The notes beneath the pieces were generated by a model. The model was given only the letters and a program-made list of their open reading frames with translations, was not told the origin of the DNA and searched no databases. 64,000 nucleotides of DNA from Paenibacillus contaminans (GTDB lineage Bacteria > Bacillota > Bacilli > Paenibacillales > NBRC-103111). The position numbers were made by a program, and so were the translations under genes. Below are positions 56,001 to 62,250 of the stretch, piece after piece. Numbering within the stretch: the first letter of the stretch is position 1; the number at the start of each line of letters is the position of its first letter. The stretch lies in the NCBI RefSeq assembly GCF_003285015.1, contig NZ_QMFB01000028.1, forward strand, positions 46,913 through 110,912, written 5' to 3'.

Positions 56001-56012
56001 CCGTTTGTACAA
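50085..56012 (-). CDS. Giant SLH-anchored surface protein with InlB-B and MucBP-like repeats
   Basis: 1975 residues. A signal peptide (about 1-27, cut near SAYTSS) precedes three N-terminal SLH domains (about 95-275: FNDVRPGDWFFEAANYVHQN; FTDVSSDAYYAPYVEWANEN; third ending TRAEAASFVMRSNE). A Ser/Pro/Thr linker (about 282-318) and an InlB B-repeat (YTITFDTDGGTAIANRIVVE) follow. The middle (about 390-1300) is beta-rich and unrecognised. The C-terminal part carries more InlB-B units (FFGWYNEW, FLGWESID, FAGWSPEI) and MucBP-like units (YKVEHYQRGTGIADSFTLVD; YTVEHYIKGTGLDDDYTLHS). TTG start with GGGAGGG 6 nt upstream. Likely a non-covalent wall adhesin. It is the only gene of its unit. Confidence 0.9.
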   Translation of the reverse strand: MYKRIISLMLAVLLTVSLAAPGLTSAYTSSFSDSSGFSRSSSFSNPNNSSKSTTESLVLPASNALSSGWTDIVKNISVVDVTNVKNGNEASPFNDVRPGDWFFEAANYVHQNGLFNGTGENTFSPQGTMTRAMFVTVLGRAAGVDPSNYNLVPSFTDVSSDAYYAPYVEWANENGIVTGVGNRKFAPNDTVTREQMATMMVRHFEKFNINYQTENTVTTEPNDIDKVSSWAKDAILALWRAGLINGDHNGNFNPASNATRAEAASFVMRSNEVIKESLSSSPSSSPSSSPTSSPTPSTTSPPTSPTPTSPSPSPTPTSSPANKSYTITFDTDGGTAIANRIVVEGTSLGELPTAEKENHDFLGWFTDREFTTRVSLDAIVTNNMTLYARFKITPGQGLEVQSIPVVSKLDQPSTFSIKVVDRSGELTESLIKNAIEFTSPSHLEFVENPGISIVKNNDEYIISANNESKQFPEGGTFKLVLTEDALVFKEGATEYDSSTREFTFTTAKAEVNKLKFNPDLKFLSASDVSLMSQGGQNAKFIANSLYTYEINEGRTETRVNNYENGYFIYDGGGIEVGDTVVIYDGAHPNQRNGSAPLEDEGNISYVEIFAIKNGNEYHYGSPDVTNIIFMPDVLPVSVTADTDGDSNNNSITVSEATMDFSGPKYEGFNFREDLKIETGDFIAFYTGELSEASQLVNYAEIKTVHLANNSYTITYEIVSEEAMRSSLDYYKNQEVDNEALLSDDSMARMEAEMTKEAIDSGFAQRASGYLAALALQTDSFKDLNVDAQFSASDIQYISKNAAEGTSLMRVAGSKVEVSVEQVKVNISNKLQHFKGKTGVRASLQIEAEVSIEVSEEHEIKIKLTGTFEQEFSVSLNAGGEIFWEEFWFISLPVDYAVNVELDVFTYTGVKFDANLGLFEKEEEIDWLSDDVINVAKQIKKVMEEAEKYTDTEIDEISNSLPELYAEFLDNEDIDWVEIVKKEIFKTSIRVVNGIFEVVFKAEFVVRAKVNISVGIIYTYENGQRYGFNMRIIAARVSNSQTTLVPEKYSFTFYAMGELGLKAGIRLTVEVGALSTELNSIGVQAELGGYIKLWGFFYYHYEKVEGKPAISKTSGAYYAEIGLYLDLKIIAQAFKGTFSVVPYSTTYEKPLLQLGTRNAILGFSYEQDDVEEIVIHGDFGKTSYQLPLEYFMMDQMDLTDGEITSSPVHHYNFSIRLSNEYFRYNSIDRTITPDVDDHTGYDAEIKITYDGPTASLNSKSLTRTYKITYSNLDDNYSMTLKEYDKNVPLSQSRVMRQIVGPYLSAIPKIPDPTKQGYTFFGWYNEWQGDLNSQVLLPDLMDAKNLNFYAVFLPAKDTPYLVETYYENVNDRGYTLASTEKMRGTTNASPSVDPKHIPGFITPQKTKEVIQADGSTVIKYYYKRATVELYFEVDFSKATGEVPPLSASYIEYMKYGERLNVPSYVTNIEGLTFLGWESIDEFVPAETKTYTAYFDVKKDMKVLVEFYSRDSYEEQFSKVGREIYMATAFTEFNARVHAAGYYNSPNEYALADDWGLPTDYKIMVSPSNSKNLVVKQYLDRKYELKFDLGGGAFTDNTPQIIYLPAENAYDIPPDPVREGYEFAGWSPEIPLEYRVSPKENTTFTAQWTKVVETKKYKVEHYQRGTGIADSFTLVDTEELLGAVGDTVTATYKTYPGFYALQGNGAGYTTLSSGVVKADGSTTLKLYYDRNAYTAKFIGMDPDTEGPVVIAEQSYRYGAAVTILTRYGDYEIIGWKAVDGGPAISSSQALLPMPARNVTYEATFLIDNTPVSYTVEHYIKGTGLDDDYTLHSSTNHTGKKNSTVSATAITIEGFTYEQDSVLNVTSGIVRSNDPLVLKFYYDRNVYRVKFVVTNPDTNETEILSEEMYRFGAEFTLPTSYGGFPGPSYKITGFIPLDGGPDIPPYYASFPTPAQNVTYEVILGEDDGGGGGEFPGWPW
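55058..55180 (-). repeat. Trinucleotide-rich repeat coding the S/P/T linker
   Basis: Repeated GGTGATGATG- and GGTGTTGGTGAT-type units on the plus strand encode SPTPSP/SSPSSSP residues. In-frame length change by slippage is possible. Confidence 0.75.
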
Positions 56013-56242
56013 TACATTCCCTCCCTAAAAAATGAACGACTTAAAACAGCATTTTAAGACCTACATCATTTTTAAGCTTGAATCTAGTACTCTAGTACTA
56101 TAGTAAGACCCCTAATTAAGGTCGATTCAACAAAGTGATACACGAACAATGTTTCAAATAAAACGGCAGCATTTCATGAAATAAGAAAGGCTATTTAGAA
56201 ATATGATTTAATCAATCTTATAACTCGGATTAACCGCTATTT

Positions 56243-56292
56243 TGTACCTATATATAGATGGATTAAACCGTCCCAATCTATATATAGGTACA
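56243..56292. repeat. Palindrome with perfect 17-bp arms
   Basis: TGTACCTATATATAGAT (56243-56259) and its exact reverse complement (56276-56292) flank a 16-nt spacer. There is no T-tract beyond it. It lies 230 bp upstream of the SLH gene start in a 2-kb gene-poor stretch. Possible operator, transposon relic or RNA hairpin. Confidence 0.85.
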
Positions 56293-56374
56293 TTACGGCT
56301 GCTATAGGTATTCATAAAGGAACTTGTGGAGCAGACCGCACTACAAACTTTATCATAGCCGATTAGCCATTTAT

Positions 56375-56823
56375 CGAACTTAAAGAAAACTTTAAGCTAG
56401 TTCCAGAAGACGGTAAATGTCGTCAAATAATGCTCCAACGCCATGATCCCATTTTCCCACCGAGTAAGAACTAACCCAAACCATAACCGGGCAAAGTTAA
56501 CCTTATTGGGGGACTCAACGTTGCTCAGATGCCTTTCTTTGACCGTTCGAGAAGATGATGGGTCCGATTGGCTGGTTTTTTGCATTCCAAAGGGTATGTT
56601 AGAAAGGAATATTCCGTTTCATACCCCCTAATCCCCGAGACAAACCCTTTTCTCGTAGAAATCCAAGCGATTTTTTCTAAAATAGCAGTTAAGGTACATT
56701 CCATACATCCAATTGATTTAGCTTTGGTCGGGGAAGAAATCTCAGGCGTACTCTATGTTGATTCGCTCACTAAAGATGATATACGAAAGGGCGGAATTAG
56801 AACTTAAAGTTTTCTTTGAGTTT
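56375..56823. repeat. Segment bounded by ~28-bp inverted repeats
   Basis: Left end: AACTTAAAGAAAACTTTAAG, then CTAGTTCC. The right end, reverse complemented, reads CTCAAAGAAAACTTTAAG and then TTCTAATTCC. About 17 of 18 core positions match, plus the outer TTCC. The repeat unit is itself partly palindromic. It could be the remains of a small non-autonomous element; no target duplication was found. The 360-bp stretch 56013-56374 otherwise holds only the palindrome at 56243. Confidence 0.45.
56568..56807 (+). CDS. Unrecognised 79-residue reading frame in the inverted-repeat segment
   Basis: The frame ends with SIHPIDLALVGEEISGVLYV and DSLTKDDIRKGGIRT, which has the look of a protein C-terminus (acidic-hydrophobic alternation and a charged tail). 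The first 20 residues look random and there is no convincing ribosome site at the ATG. It fills most of the right half of the segment bounded by the 56375/56823 repeats. It may be the C-terminal remnant of a longer gene. I do not recognise the family. Confidence 0.25.
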   Translation: MAGFLHSKGYVRKEYSVSYPLIPETNPFLVEIQAIFSKIAVKVHSIHPIDLALVGEEISGVLYVDSLTKDDIRKGGIRT

Positions 56824-56851
56824 CATCAATGTGCTAATCTACCATGATAGA

Positions 56852-57004
56852 ATAGGGCTTATTAAGGGTTATGGGGATGGCTAATTTAAGTCGGATGGAG
56901 CGATCACAAGAGCAGAATTCATGGCTCCGGTGAACCGGTCGTTCGGGTTAAATGACAAGTCAGAAGTGACAGTTAAAGAACATATTGTTACGTTTAGCAG
57001 TTGA
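56852..57004 (+). pseudogene. SLH-domain fragment with in-frame stop
   Basis: The frame reads IGLIKGYGDG, a TAA stop, then FKSDGAITRAEFMAPVNRSF and GLNDKSEVT before another stop. 'GLIKGYGDG.FKPDGAITRAEF' is the standard S-layer-homology core. The stop inside it and the lack of the rest of the protein show decay. It begins about 30 bp after the right end of the inverted-repeat segment, so an old SLH gene may have been broken up here. Confidence 0.75.
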
Positions 57005-57172
57005 AAAAGGAAATGGACAACTTGGCCCTAAAAATATACAACCAATAGTTACAAATAAGAACGTTACTGTTGCAGGAAGCAATTCAGAAACTTCAATTGA
57101 ACGAATTATGATAATTCTAGTAAAAGATGTTCAAATCACATAAAGATCCTTCTCGGTAAAGGAGTGAGTCTG

Positions 57173-57328
57173 ATGCTGGTCGTCGGAAGAAAACCCGGAC
57201 AATACATAGTGATCAACGAAAGAATTATCATAAAGGTAATTAAAAGTGAAGAGGGGCACTTACGCTTGGCTATTGAAGCGCCAAAAGATATCTCTATCGT
57301 TCGCGGAGAATTGCTTAATCAAGAATAA
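57173..57328 (+). CDS. csrA: CsrA paralogue 1 (short, 51 residues)
   Basis: Begins MLVVGRKPGQYIVINERIII and ends IEAPKDISIVRGELLNQE. All core CsrA elements are present: the N-terminal strand with R6, the GHLRLAIEAP strand, and SIVRGEL with the RNA-contacting arginine near position 44. It lacks the variable C-terminal helix extension of the 66-residue copy at 58097, to which it is clearly related (similar DNA as well). AAAGGAG lies 8-9 nt before the ATG. It sits among decayed genes, but its own frame is intact, so selection or recent duplication is implied. CsrA dimers bind GGA motifs in mRNA leaders and block translation. Confidence 0.82.
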   Translation: MLVVGRKPGQYIVINERIIIKVIKSEEGHLRLAIEAPKDISIVRGELLNQE

Positions 57329-57378
57329 GCACAAGTATCTCGGTTTTTAATGCAAGCTTTCATTTCGGCAGCTTTGAA

Positions 57379-57690
57379 CTAGTCCAATAGCTGCAGTTCC
57401 CTTGCTCTGGAGATTGCTTGTACCCCTTGTATTTGCTTGCAGCTTTCCATAGATGTAGAAGTCATGAATTATAATAATTTCTTCCTCGGTTTCCAACCTA
57501 AAAGGAAATCCCCTTATTCGACAAACCCTCCGCCATGAGACGAAGGATATCCATTTCGCGATTCGTAAGCGATTCGACCAAAGAAGGCGATATTTTCACT
57601 TCAGCAGTCTTAGCTTCTCCGTCATCAAATAGACCATTCGCTAGAACATCTGGAGTCCTTCCTTTCTTTTCTCTGGTGTGTAGTAGGAGT
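57379..57690 (-). pseudogene. LuxR-type regulator C-terminal fragment, frameshifted
   Basis: On the minus strand one frame gives SPSLVESLTNREMDILRLMA followed by EGLSNKGIS, the start of a LuxR/GerE helix-turn-helix. It then hits a stop. The expected next part, IYGKLQANTR, appears shortly after in a shifted frame, and VQAISRARELQLLD with a TAG stop at 57379 in yet another. This matches the end of MalT/LuxR-type proteins (GKLQ.NNR.QAI.RARELQLL). At least one deletion and one frameshift have occurred. Further upstream decay makes the 5' limit approximate. Confidence 0.78.
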
Positions 57691-57810
57691 ACTTAACACT
57701 TCGAGCTTTGGGGAGGCGCTCCTTTTTCACGCGTTAAAAACTCAAGCCCAGTAAGAGCTTTCGAATTATGAAATTCTCTCAACTTTCAAAAAAATTTTTC
57801 GCAAAAAGAC

Positions 57811-57837
57811 TAAACATTTCAAATAAATTGTCGATAT
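57811..57837 (+). promoter_or_regulatory. Sigma-D (flagellar) promoter
   Basis: TAAA (57811-57814), exactly 15 nt, then GTCGATAT (57830-57837); consensus is TAAA-N15-GCCGATAT. It points at csrA2 and the flagellin gene, with a leader of about 250 nt before csrA2. No second such promoter is seen between csrA2 and the flagellin gene, so the two are probably co-transcribed. AAGGAGG at 57893 precedes a 19-codon TTG frame that could be a leader peptide but is too short to call. Confidence 0.82.
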
Positions 57838-57996
57838 ATAAGTTAACTTCATATCCGATTACTCATGGACGAGTAAATATGCATGTAGTTTCAAGGAGGA
57901 ACATTTGAAACTGATGCCTATTTATTCGTCTTTTTACTGTTTAAATGCGTTTTTTGACAAATGAATCATTTATTAAATAATTACGAGACTTAGGAT

Positions 57997-58060
57997 GAGC
58001 AAATAAGTCGCCGTCATTCTTCAGGAGGAAGAAGGGCAGCGACCTGTTTGCTCATTTTTT
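57997..58060 (+). terminator. Terminator-like hairpin with embedded AGGAG loop, upstream of csrA2
   Basis: Outer arms GAGCAAATAAGTCGC (57997-58011) and GCGACCTGTTTGCTC (58039-58053) pair at 14 of 15 positions (one G-U) and are followed by ATTTTTT. Inside lies a second hairpin TTCTTC/GAAGAA whose loop is AGGAG. GGA presented in a hairpin loop is the CsrA binding signature. The structure lies between the sigma-D promoter and csrA2, so it could act as an attenuator controlled by CsrA. Confidence 0.65.
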
Positions 58061-58096
58061 ATGTCAATTTAATAAGCGGGATAAGGGGATGAGCCA

Positions 58097-58297
58097 ATGC
58101 TCGTGTTAGGGAGAAAACCCGGAGAATATGTGCTGATCGACGACAACATTATGGTAAAGGTCATTAAGAGCGATGAAGGGCATTTACGCTTGGCGATTGA
58201 AGCACCGAAGCATATTTCTATTGTTCGTGGAGAGTTATGGGAAGAAAACAATATAGCCTTAGGAACGACAAAAAAGATCGAGGCCTCTGCCACTTAA
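58097..58297 (+). CDS. csrA: Carbon storage regulator CsrA (paralogue 2)
   Basis: 66 residues: MLVLGRKPGEYVLIDDNIMV, VKVIKSDEGHLRLAIEAP, KHISIVRGELWEENNIA and a short variable tail. Full-length CsrA with R6 and the VRGEL arginine needed for RNA binding. AAGGGG lies about 8 nt before ATG. It stands 155 bp upstream of the flagellin gene and downstream of a sigma-D promoter. In Bacillus, CsrA represses hag translation and is antagonised by FliW; no fliW gene is in this window. Its own leader holds a hairpin with an AGGAG loop, which suggests autoregulation. Confidence 0.93.
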   Translation: MLVLGRKPGEYVLIDDNIMVKVIKSDEGHLRLAIEAPKHISIVRGELWEENNIALGTTKKIEASAT

Positions 58298-58403
58298 GGA
58301 CGAGTGGTGAAATCAAGGAAGATAACAGTTTGACTTACAAATCCTTGTTTGGATTAGCGCGCCATCCATCAATGACTTGTAAGTACAGGGTATACGCTTC
58401 AAA

Positions 58404-58444
58404 GGATGCAAACGGATAGGCATCCTAAAACACCACATGGAGGT
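58404..58444 (+). promoter_or_regulatory. Two CsrA-type binding sites in the flagellin leader
   Basis: Site 1 is a perfect 6-bp hairpin, GGATGC (58404-58409) and GCATCC (58420-58425), with loop AAACGGATAG presenting GGA. Site 2 is ACATGGAGGT (58435-58444), which overlaps the Shine-Dalgarno GGAGGT of the flagellin gene. The arrangement copies the known BS1/BS2 pair in the B. subtilis hag leader. A further stem ACTTACAA/TTGTAAGT (58333-58384) lies just upstream. Confidence 0.75.
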
Positions 58445-58452
58445 AATGAGAA

Positions 58453-61400
58453 ATGAGAATTAACCACAACATTGCAGCACAGAACACGTATCGGCAATTA
58501 TCGATGAACTCCACCAGTACTTCCAAAAATCTGGAGAAGCTGTCTTCCGGACTACGCATAAATCGTGCGGGCGACGATGCGGCAGGCTTGGCCATTTCCG
58601 AAAAAATGCGTGCGCAAATCCGCGGGCTGGATCAGGCGGGACGGAACGCCCAGGACGGGATTTCGCTGATTCAAACGGCGGAGGGCGCGTTGAACGAGGC
58701 GCAATCCATTTTGCAGCGTATGCGCGAACTGGCCAACCAGGCGGCGAATGACACGAACACCGTCCAAGACCGCGACGCCATGCAGAAGGAAATCAATCAA
58801 TTAACTTCGGAAATCAACCGGATCGGCAATACGACGGAGTTCAATACCCGGAAATTGCTGAACGGCCAAATCAATGTCAAGTCGGCCGTTACGGCGAATG
58901 TTCGCGGCGGGCAAGTGAACGGCACGATCGACATTCTGAGCGCGGCCACTAACGCAACAACCAAAGGCGCGGCGCTCTCCAGCACGTCCCAGCAAATTTC
59001 CGCGGTCGGCGGCCCGACTGTAACAGGCACGGCGGCGTTTACGAACCCGTCTGCAGCCAACTCCGGCCCGAATGTCGGAGAAACGAAAGCGATCGTGACA
59101 GGCGGTACGCTCACCGCGCAGAACATCGGCGCCTTCGCCACTACCGTTACAGGCACAGCCGTATTCACACCAAGCGGCGCAGGTCCTAACCTTGCGACGA
59201 CGAGCGCAACGGCTACGGGCTCCACGGTTCTGACCGGCAACGCGGCGTTCAAAGTATCGACGTCAGCGCATCAGGAAACCGTCGGAACGAAAACCTACAC
59301 AACCGCCGGCGCAGGCTTGGGCGAATTTGTCGGCCCGAACGTAACGGCCAGCGACAACGAATTTCAGTTCTCGATTAACGGCTCGGCCTTTACGGCTACA
59401 TTAGCAGTTAATAACTATGACGGTACGGCAGGCAACGGCATCGTCAAATTCGCGTCGGATTTGCAAACCGCTATGCGCGCGGCAGCCGGCGGGGACACGA
59501 ATATCGGCGTCAGCTTCAATGCGACAACCTCGCAGATCGAAGTTTCTTATGCGGGCACAGCCACGCCTTTCAGCATAGACGGCGGCGGCATGGTCACTTC
59601 GCATTTGCTGGCTAGCCCGACGGACTCTTTCGCCACGCAAACCGTAGCGCAGAACAACCAGCTTGCCTTGACGGTCAACGGCACGACCCAAACGATTTCC
59701 TTGACAGGCGGCACTTACGATCTGACAGGAGCACCGGGACAGACGGCTTTCCTGGCCGATCTGCAAACGCAATTGAATACCGCGTTCGGCACGAATAACG
59801 TTGTCGCTTCCTTCGATGCAGGCCGCTTGAAGCTGACCGACGCCGCGACCGGCTCCGGCAGCACGATTACCGGCATTTCCGGCAATGGCGCCGCAGGCCT
59901 GGGTCTGAACACTGCCACGCTTGTCCAAGGCACGGAGAATAACGCGCTTACGTTATCGTACCAGGGCACAACGAAAACCGTTACGATGGGCGTCAAAAAC
60001 TACAATAACAGCGGTGCGGGAACAACCGCCAACGACTTCCTCGCCGATCTGCAAACCCAATTGGATACGGCGTTCGGCGCAGGCAAAGTAACGGCTTCCT
60101 TCGACGCCAGCGACAAGCTGCAATTCGAGGCGGAGAACTTCGGCGAAACGCTGACGCTGGACGGCGGCGGCATGCTGAACAACGTCATCAAGGCGAACCC
60201 TGCCGATTCGTTGACAACCAGCACACCGGCGGCCAACAACACTCTGTCGCTTAGCGTGAACGGCACGAACAAAACGGTTACGCTGTCGGGCAACTACACG
60301 GACCTGACGAATGCGACTCAGCAAAACAATTTCGTAACCGATATGAACACTCAGTTGGACGCGGCGTACGGCGCAGGCAACATTGTCGCTTCCTTCAGCG
60401 GCAATAAGCTCGTCTTGACCGACAACACGACAGGCACAGCCAGCACAATCGACAATATCGGCGGTACGGCTGCCGCGGCGCTCGGCTTAACCGGCTTGTC
60501 CGCGCAAGGCGCCGAGACGAACAAGCTGACGCTCTCGTATAACGGCACACAGAAGACGGTAACGCTGGATACCGCCGACTACAGCGCAGGCGGCAACGAC
60601 AGCGCCAACGACTTTATCCAGAACATTCAGTCCAAGCTCGATACCGCGTTTGGCGCAGGCAATATTAACGTCAGCTTCGACGCTGGCAACAAGGTTGTCT
60701 TCACAGCCAAGAACGCGTCCGATACGCTTACGGTCGATGGAGGGGGAGCAGCGTCGCTGCTGAAAGCAGCCCCTGCCGACTCGTTCTCGACGGGCATTTC
60801 GGGCAGCGGCAACAGTGCCCTGAATCTGACCGTCAATGGCGTAAGCAAAAGCATCACGCTAGCCGACGCTACCTACGACTTCACCAATAACACCAGCAAG
60901 AACAACCTGCTTACCGATCTGAACGGCAAGCTGGATGCGGCGTTCGGCACCGGAAACGTTGTAGCCTCCTTCGATGCGGACAATAAGTTGGTGCTTACCA
61001 ACAACCTGGCAGGCGCGGACAGCACGATCACGAACGTGACGGGAAGCGCGGTCAGTGCCCTGGGTCTGAGCTCCGCAGCGTACACGCAAGGGAAGAATGC
61101 CAACCATACGGGAACGATCACGGTTGACGGCAACGCCGTAGCGATCTCGCTGACGGCCGGCACGTACACGGCGGGTGGACTTGCTGCCGACCTGCAATCG
61201 CAAATCCGCGCGGCGGGCGGCTCGCTTGCCAACGCCACCGTCGATATTAAAGATGGCGCCTTCGAAATTAAAACCGGCACGAGCGGCGCGACCGGGTCGG
61301 TCGTCATGTCGGCCGGCGATCTGGCGAAAGCATTGAAGCTGGACGCGGCAAGCGGAGCCACGAGCACGGCGGGTGCCAACGCCGTCGACAACGGCCTGCG

Positions 61401-61884
61401 CTTCCAGGTAGGCGCGAACGCGGAGCAGACGATTGCCGTAGGCATCAGCGATATGCGCAGCCAAACGCTGAAAATCAGCAGCGCGGCAACCGGCTCCGTA
61501 ACAGCCAACGACGGCAAAGTCGCGTCCTACACGGCCATTGCCTCGGCAACCGACGGAACGAGCAACACCGATACGGAGTATGCGCTCGATCTGTCGACCA
61601 GCGATAAAGCGTCCGCCGCATTGAGCGTGCTCGACGACGCGATCAACTCCGTATCTTCCCAGCGCGCCAACCTGGGCGCTTACCAGAACCGTCTGGAGCA
61701 TACGATCAACAACCTCGGCACGGCCAGCGAAAACCTGACTGCCGCCGAAGCCCGTATCCGCGACGTGGATATGGCGAAGGAAATGATGGAGTTCACTAAG
61801 AACAACATTCTTACTCAAGCAGCACAAGCTATGTTGGCTCAAGCCAACCAACAGCCGCAAGGTGTATTGCAATTGCTTCGTTAA
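58453..61884 (+). CDS. hag: Giant flagellin with three tandem two-module repeats
   Basis: 1143 residues, about four times the usual Bacillus size. The N-terminal D0/D1 domain (1-140: MRINHNIAAQNTYRQLSMNS, SSGLRINRAGDDAAGLAISE, LNEAQSILQRMRELANQAAN) and the C-terminal D0/D1 (about 1058-1143, SSQRANLGAYQNRLEHTINN to QAMLAQANQQPQGVLQLLR) are intact. The insert holds six ~96-residue modules in an (A-B)x3 order (about residues 303-885): A has F..DLQT.L.TAFG and ends with a DGGG motif, B has L.VNGT...I.L and a G...LGL ending. These resemble Flagellin_IN modules. GGAGGT precedes ATG by 8 nt. It is probably the major filament protein. Confidence 0.93.
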   Translation: MRINHNIAAQNTYRQLSMNSTSTSKNLEKLSSGLRINRAGDDAAGLAISEKMRAQIRGLDQAGRNAQDGISLIQTAEGALNEAQSILQRMRELANQAANDTNTVQDRDAMQKEINQLTSEINRIGNTTEFNTRKLLNGQINVKSAVTANVRGGQVNGTIDILSAATNATTKGAALSSTSQQISAVGGPTVTGTAAFTNPSAANSGPNVGETKAIVTGGTLTAQNIGAFATTVTGTAVFTPSGAGPNLATTSATATGSTVLTGNAAFKVSTSAHQETVGTKTYTTAGAGLGEFVGPNVTASDNEFQFSINGSAFTATLAVNNYDGTAGNGIVKFASDLQTAMRAAAGGDTNIGVSFNATTSQIEVSYAGTATPFSIDGGGMVTSHLLASPTDSFATQTVAQNNQLALTVNGTTQTISLTGGTYDLTGAPGQTAFLADLQTQLNTAFGTNNVVASFDAGRLKLTDAATGSGSTITGISGNGAAGLGLNTATLVQGTENNALTLSYQGTTKTVTMGVKNYNNSGAGTTANDFLADLQTQLDTAFGAGKVTASFDASDKLQFEAENFGETLTLDGGGMLNNVIKANPADSLTTSTPAANNTLSLSVNGTNKTVTLSGNYTDLTNATQQNNFVTDMNTQLDAAYGAGNIVASFSGNKLVLTDNTTGTASTIDNIGGTAAAALGLTGLSAQGAETNKLTLSYNGTQKTVTLDTADYSAGGNDSANDFIQNIQSKLDTAFGAGNINVSFDAGNKVVFTAKNASDTLTVDGGGAASLLKAAPADSFSTGISGSGNSALNLTVNGVSKSITLADATYDFTNNTSKNNLLTDLNGKLDAAFGTGNVVASFDADNKLVLTNNLAGADSTITNVTGSAVSALGLSSAAYTQGKNANHTGTITVDGNAVAISLTAGTYTAGGLAADLQSQIRAAGGSLANATVDIKDGAFEIKTGTSGATGSVVMSAGDLAKALKLDAASGATSTAGANAVDNGLRFQVGANAEQTIAVGISDMRSQTLKISSAATGSVTANDGKVASYTAIASATDGTSNTDTEYALDLSTSDKASAALSVLDDAINSVSSQRANLGAYQNRLEHTINNLGTASENLTAAEARIRDVDMAKEMMEFTKNNILTQAAQAMLAQANQQPQGVLQLLR
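59359..61105 (+). repeat. (A-B)x3 module repeat inside the flagellin gene
   Basis: Three successive ~580-bp A-B pairs: 59359-59935, 59938-60520 and 60521-61105. Shared DNA strings such as GATCTGCAAACGCA and GCGTTCGGCGCAGGCAA recur at matching offsets, consistent with tandem duplication and later drift. Confidence 0.8.
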
Positions 61885-61963
61885 TTTTCCAAAATTCCGA
61901 CGGAGTTTTCCCAAAGGCCCATTTATTATTTTCAGTCTCCATTTATCACTAATTTCGTACGCA

Positions 61964-62014
61964 AAAACAACCTCCATCTCCACTTTATCATAGGTGGAAT
62001 TGGAGGTTGTTTTG
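61964..62014. terminator. Bidirectional terminator after the flagellin gene
   Basis: AAAACAACCTCCA pairs perfectly with TGGAGGTTGTTTT (loop contains a TCCAC/GTGGA mini-stem), with T-rich flanks. It lies 80 bp past the flagellin stop. The 366-bp gap 61885-62250 shows only this and the groEL terminator. Confidence 0.88.
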
Positions 62015-62190
62015 CATGAATTCTGGGATCCTCTCTCTCATGCGAACACTTTTGGAGACAATGTGGCAGACTTGTGGTATGGGTTTCGCTAGATAAGCAG
62101 CCAAGTCCATTGAGCAATTTAACGGTCATCGAAATTTGAACTGTCCGCTTTACCTCAGCAAGGAATGTGACACATTCGTGATAGAAACAC

Positions 62191-62221
62191 AAAAACGGGA
62201 CCCCGAAAGGTCCCGTTTTCC
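62191..62221 (-). terminator. Terminator of groEL
   Basis: AAAACGGGACC pairs with GGTCCCGTTTT around CCGAAA, followed by TTTTTGTGTT on the minus strand. It is 30 bp past the groEL stop. Confidence 0.92.
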
Positions 62222-62250
62222 TTGGTATATCAGGGGTTATGATGCAGTGA

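Noticed and set aside
57905..57964. Possible 19-codon leader peptide (TTG start after AAGGAGG) in the sigma-D transcript
   Set aside because: Good ribosome site, but the spacing is short for TTG and long for the next ATG, and the peptide is too short to judge.
60859..61983. 374-codon minus-strand frame opposite the flagellin C-terminal half
   Set aside because: Mirror of a repetitive, GC-rich coding region; the product is rich in Arg and Ala with no motifs and overlaps the flagellin terminator.
61932..62192. 86-codon minus-strand frame between flagellin and groEL
   Set aside because: It spans a strong bidirectional terminator and ends in a terminator; no ribosome site or motif. Possibly old mobile-element debris, but not supportable.
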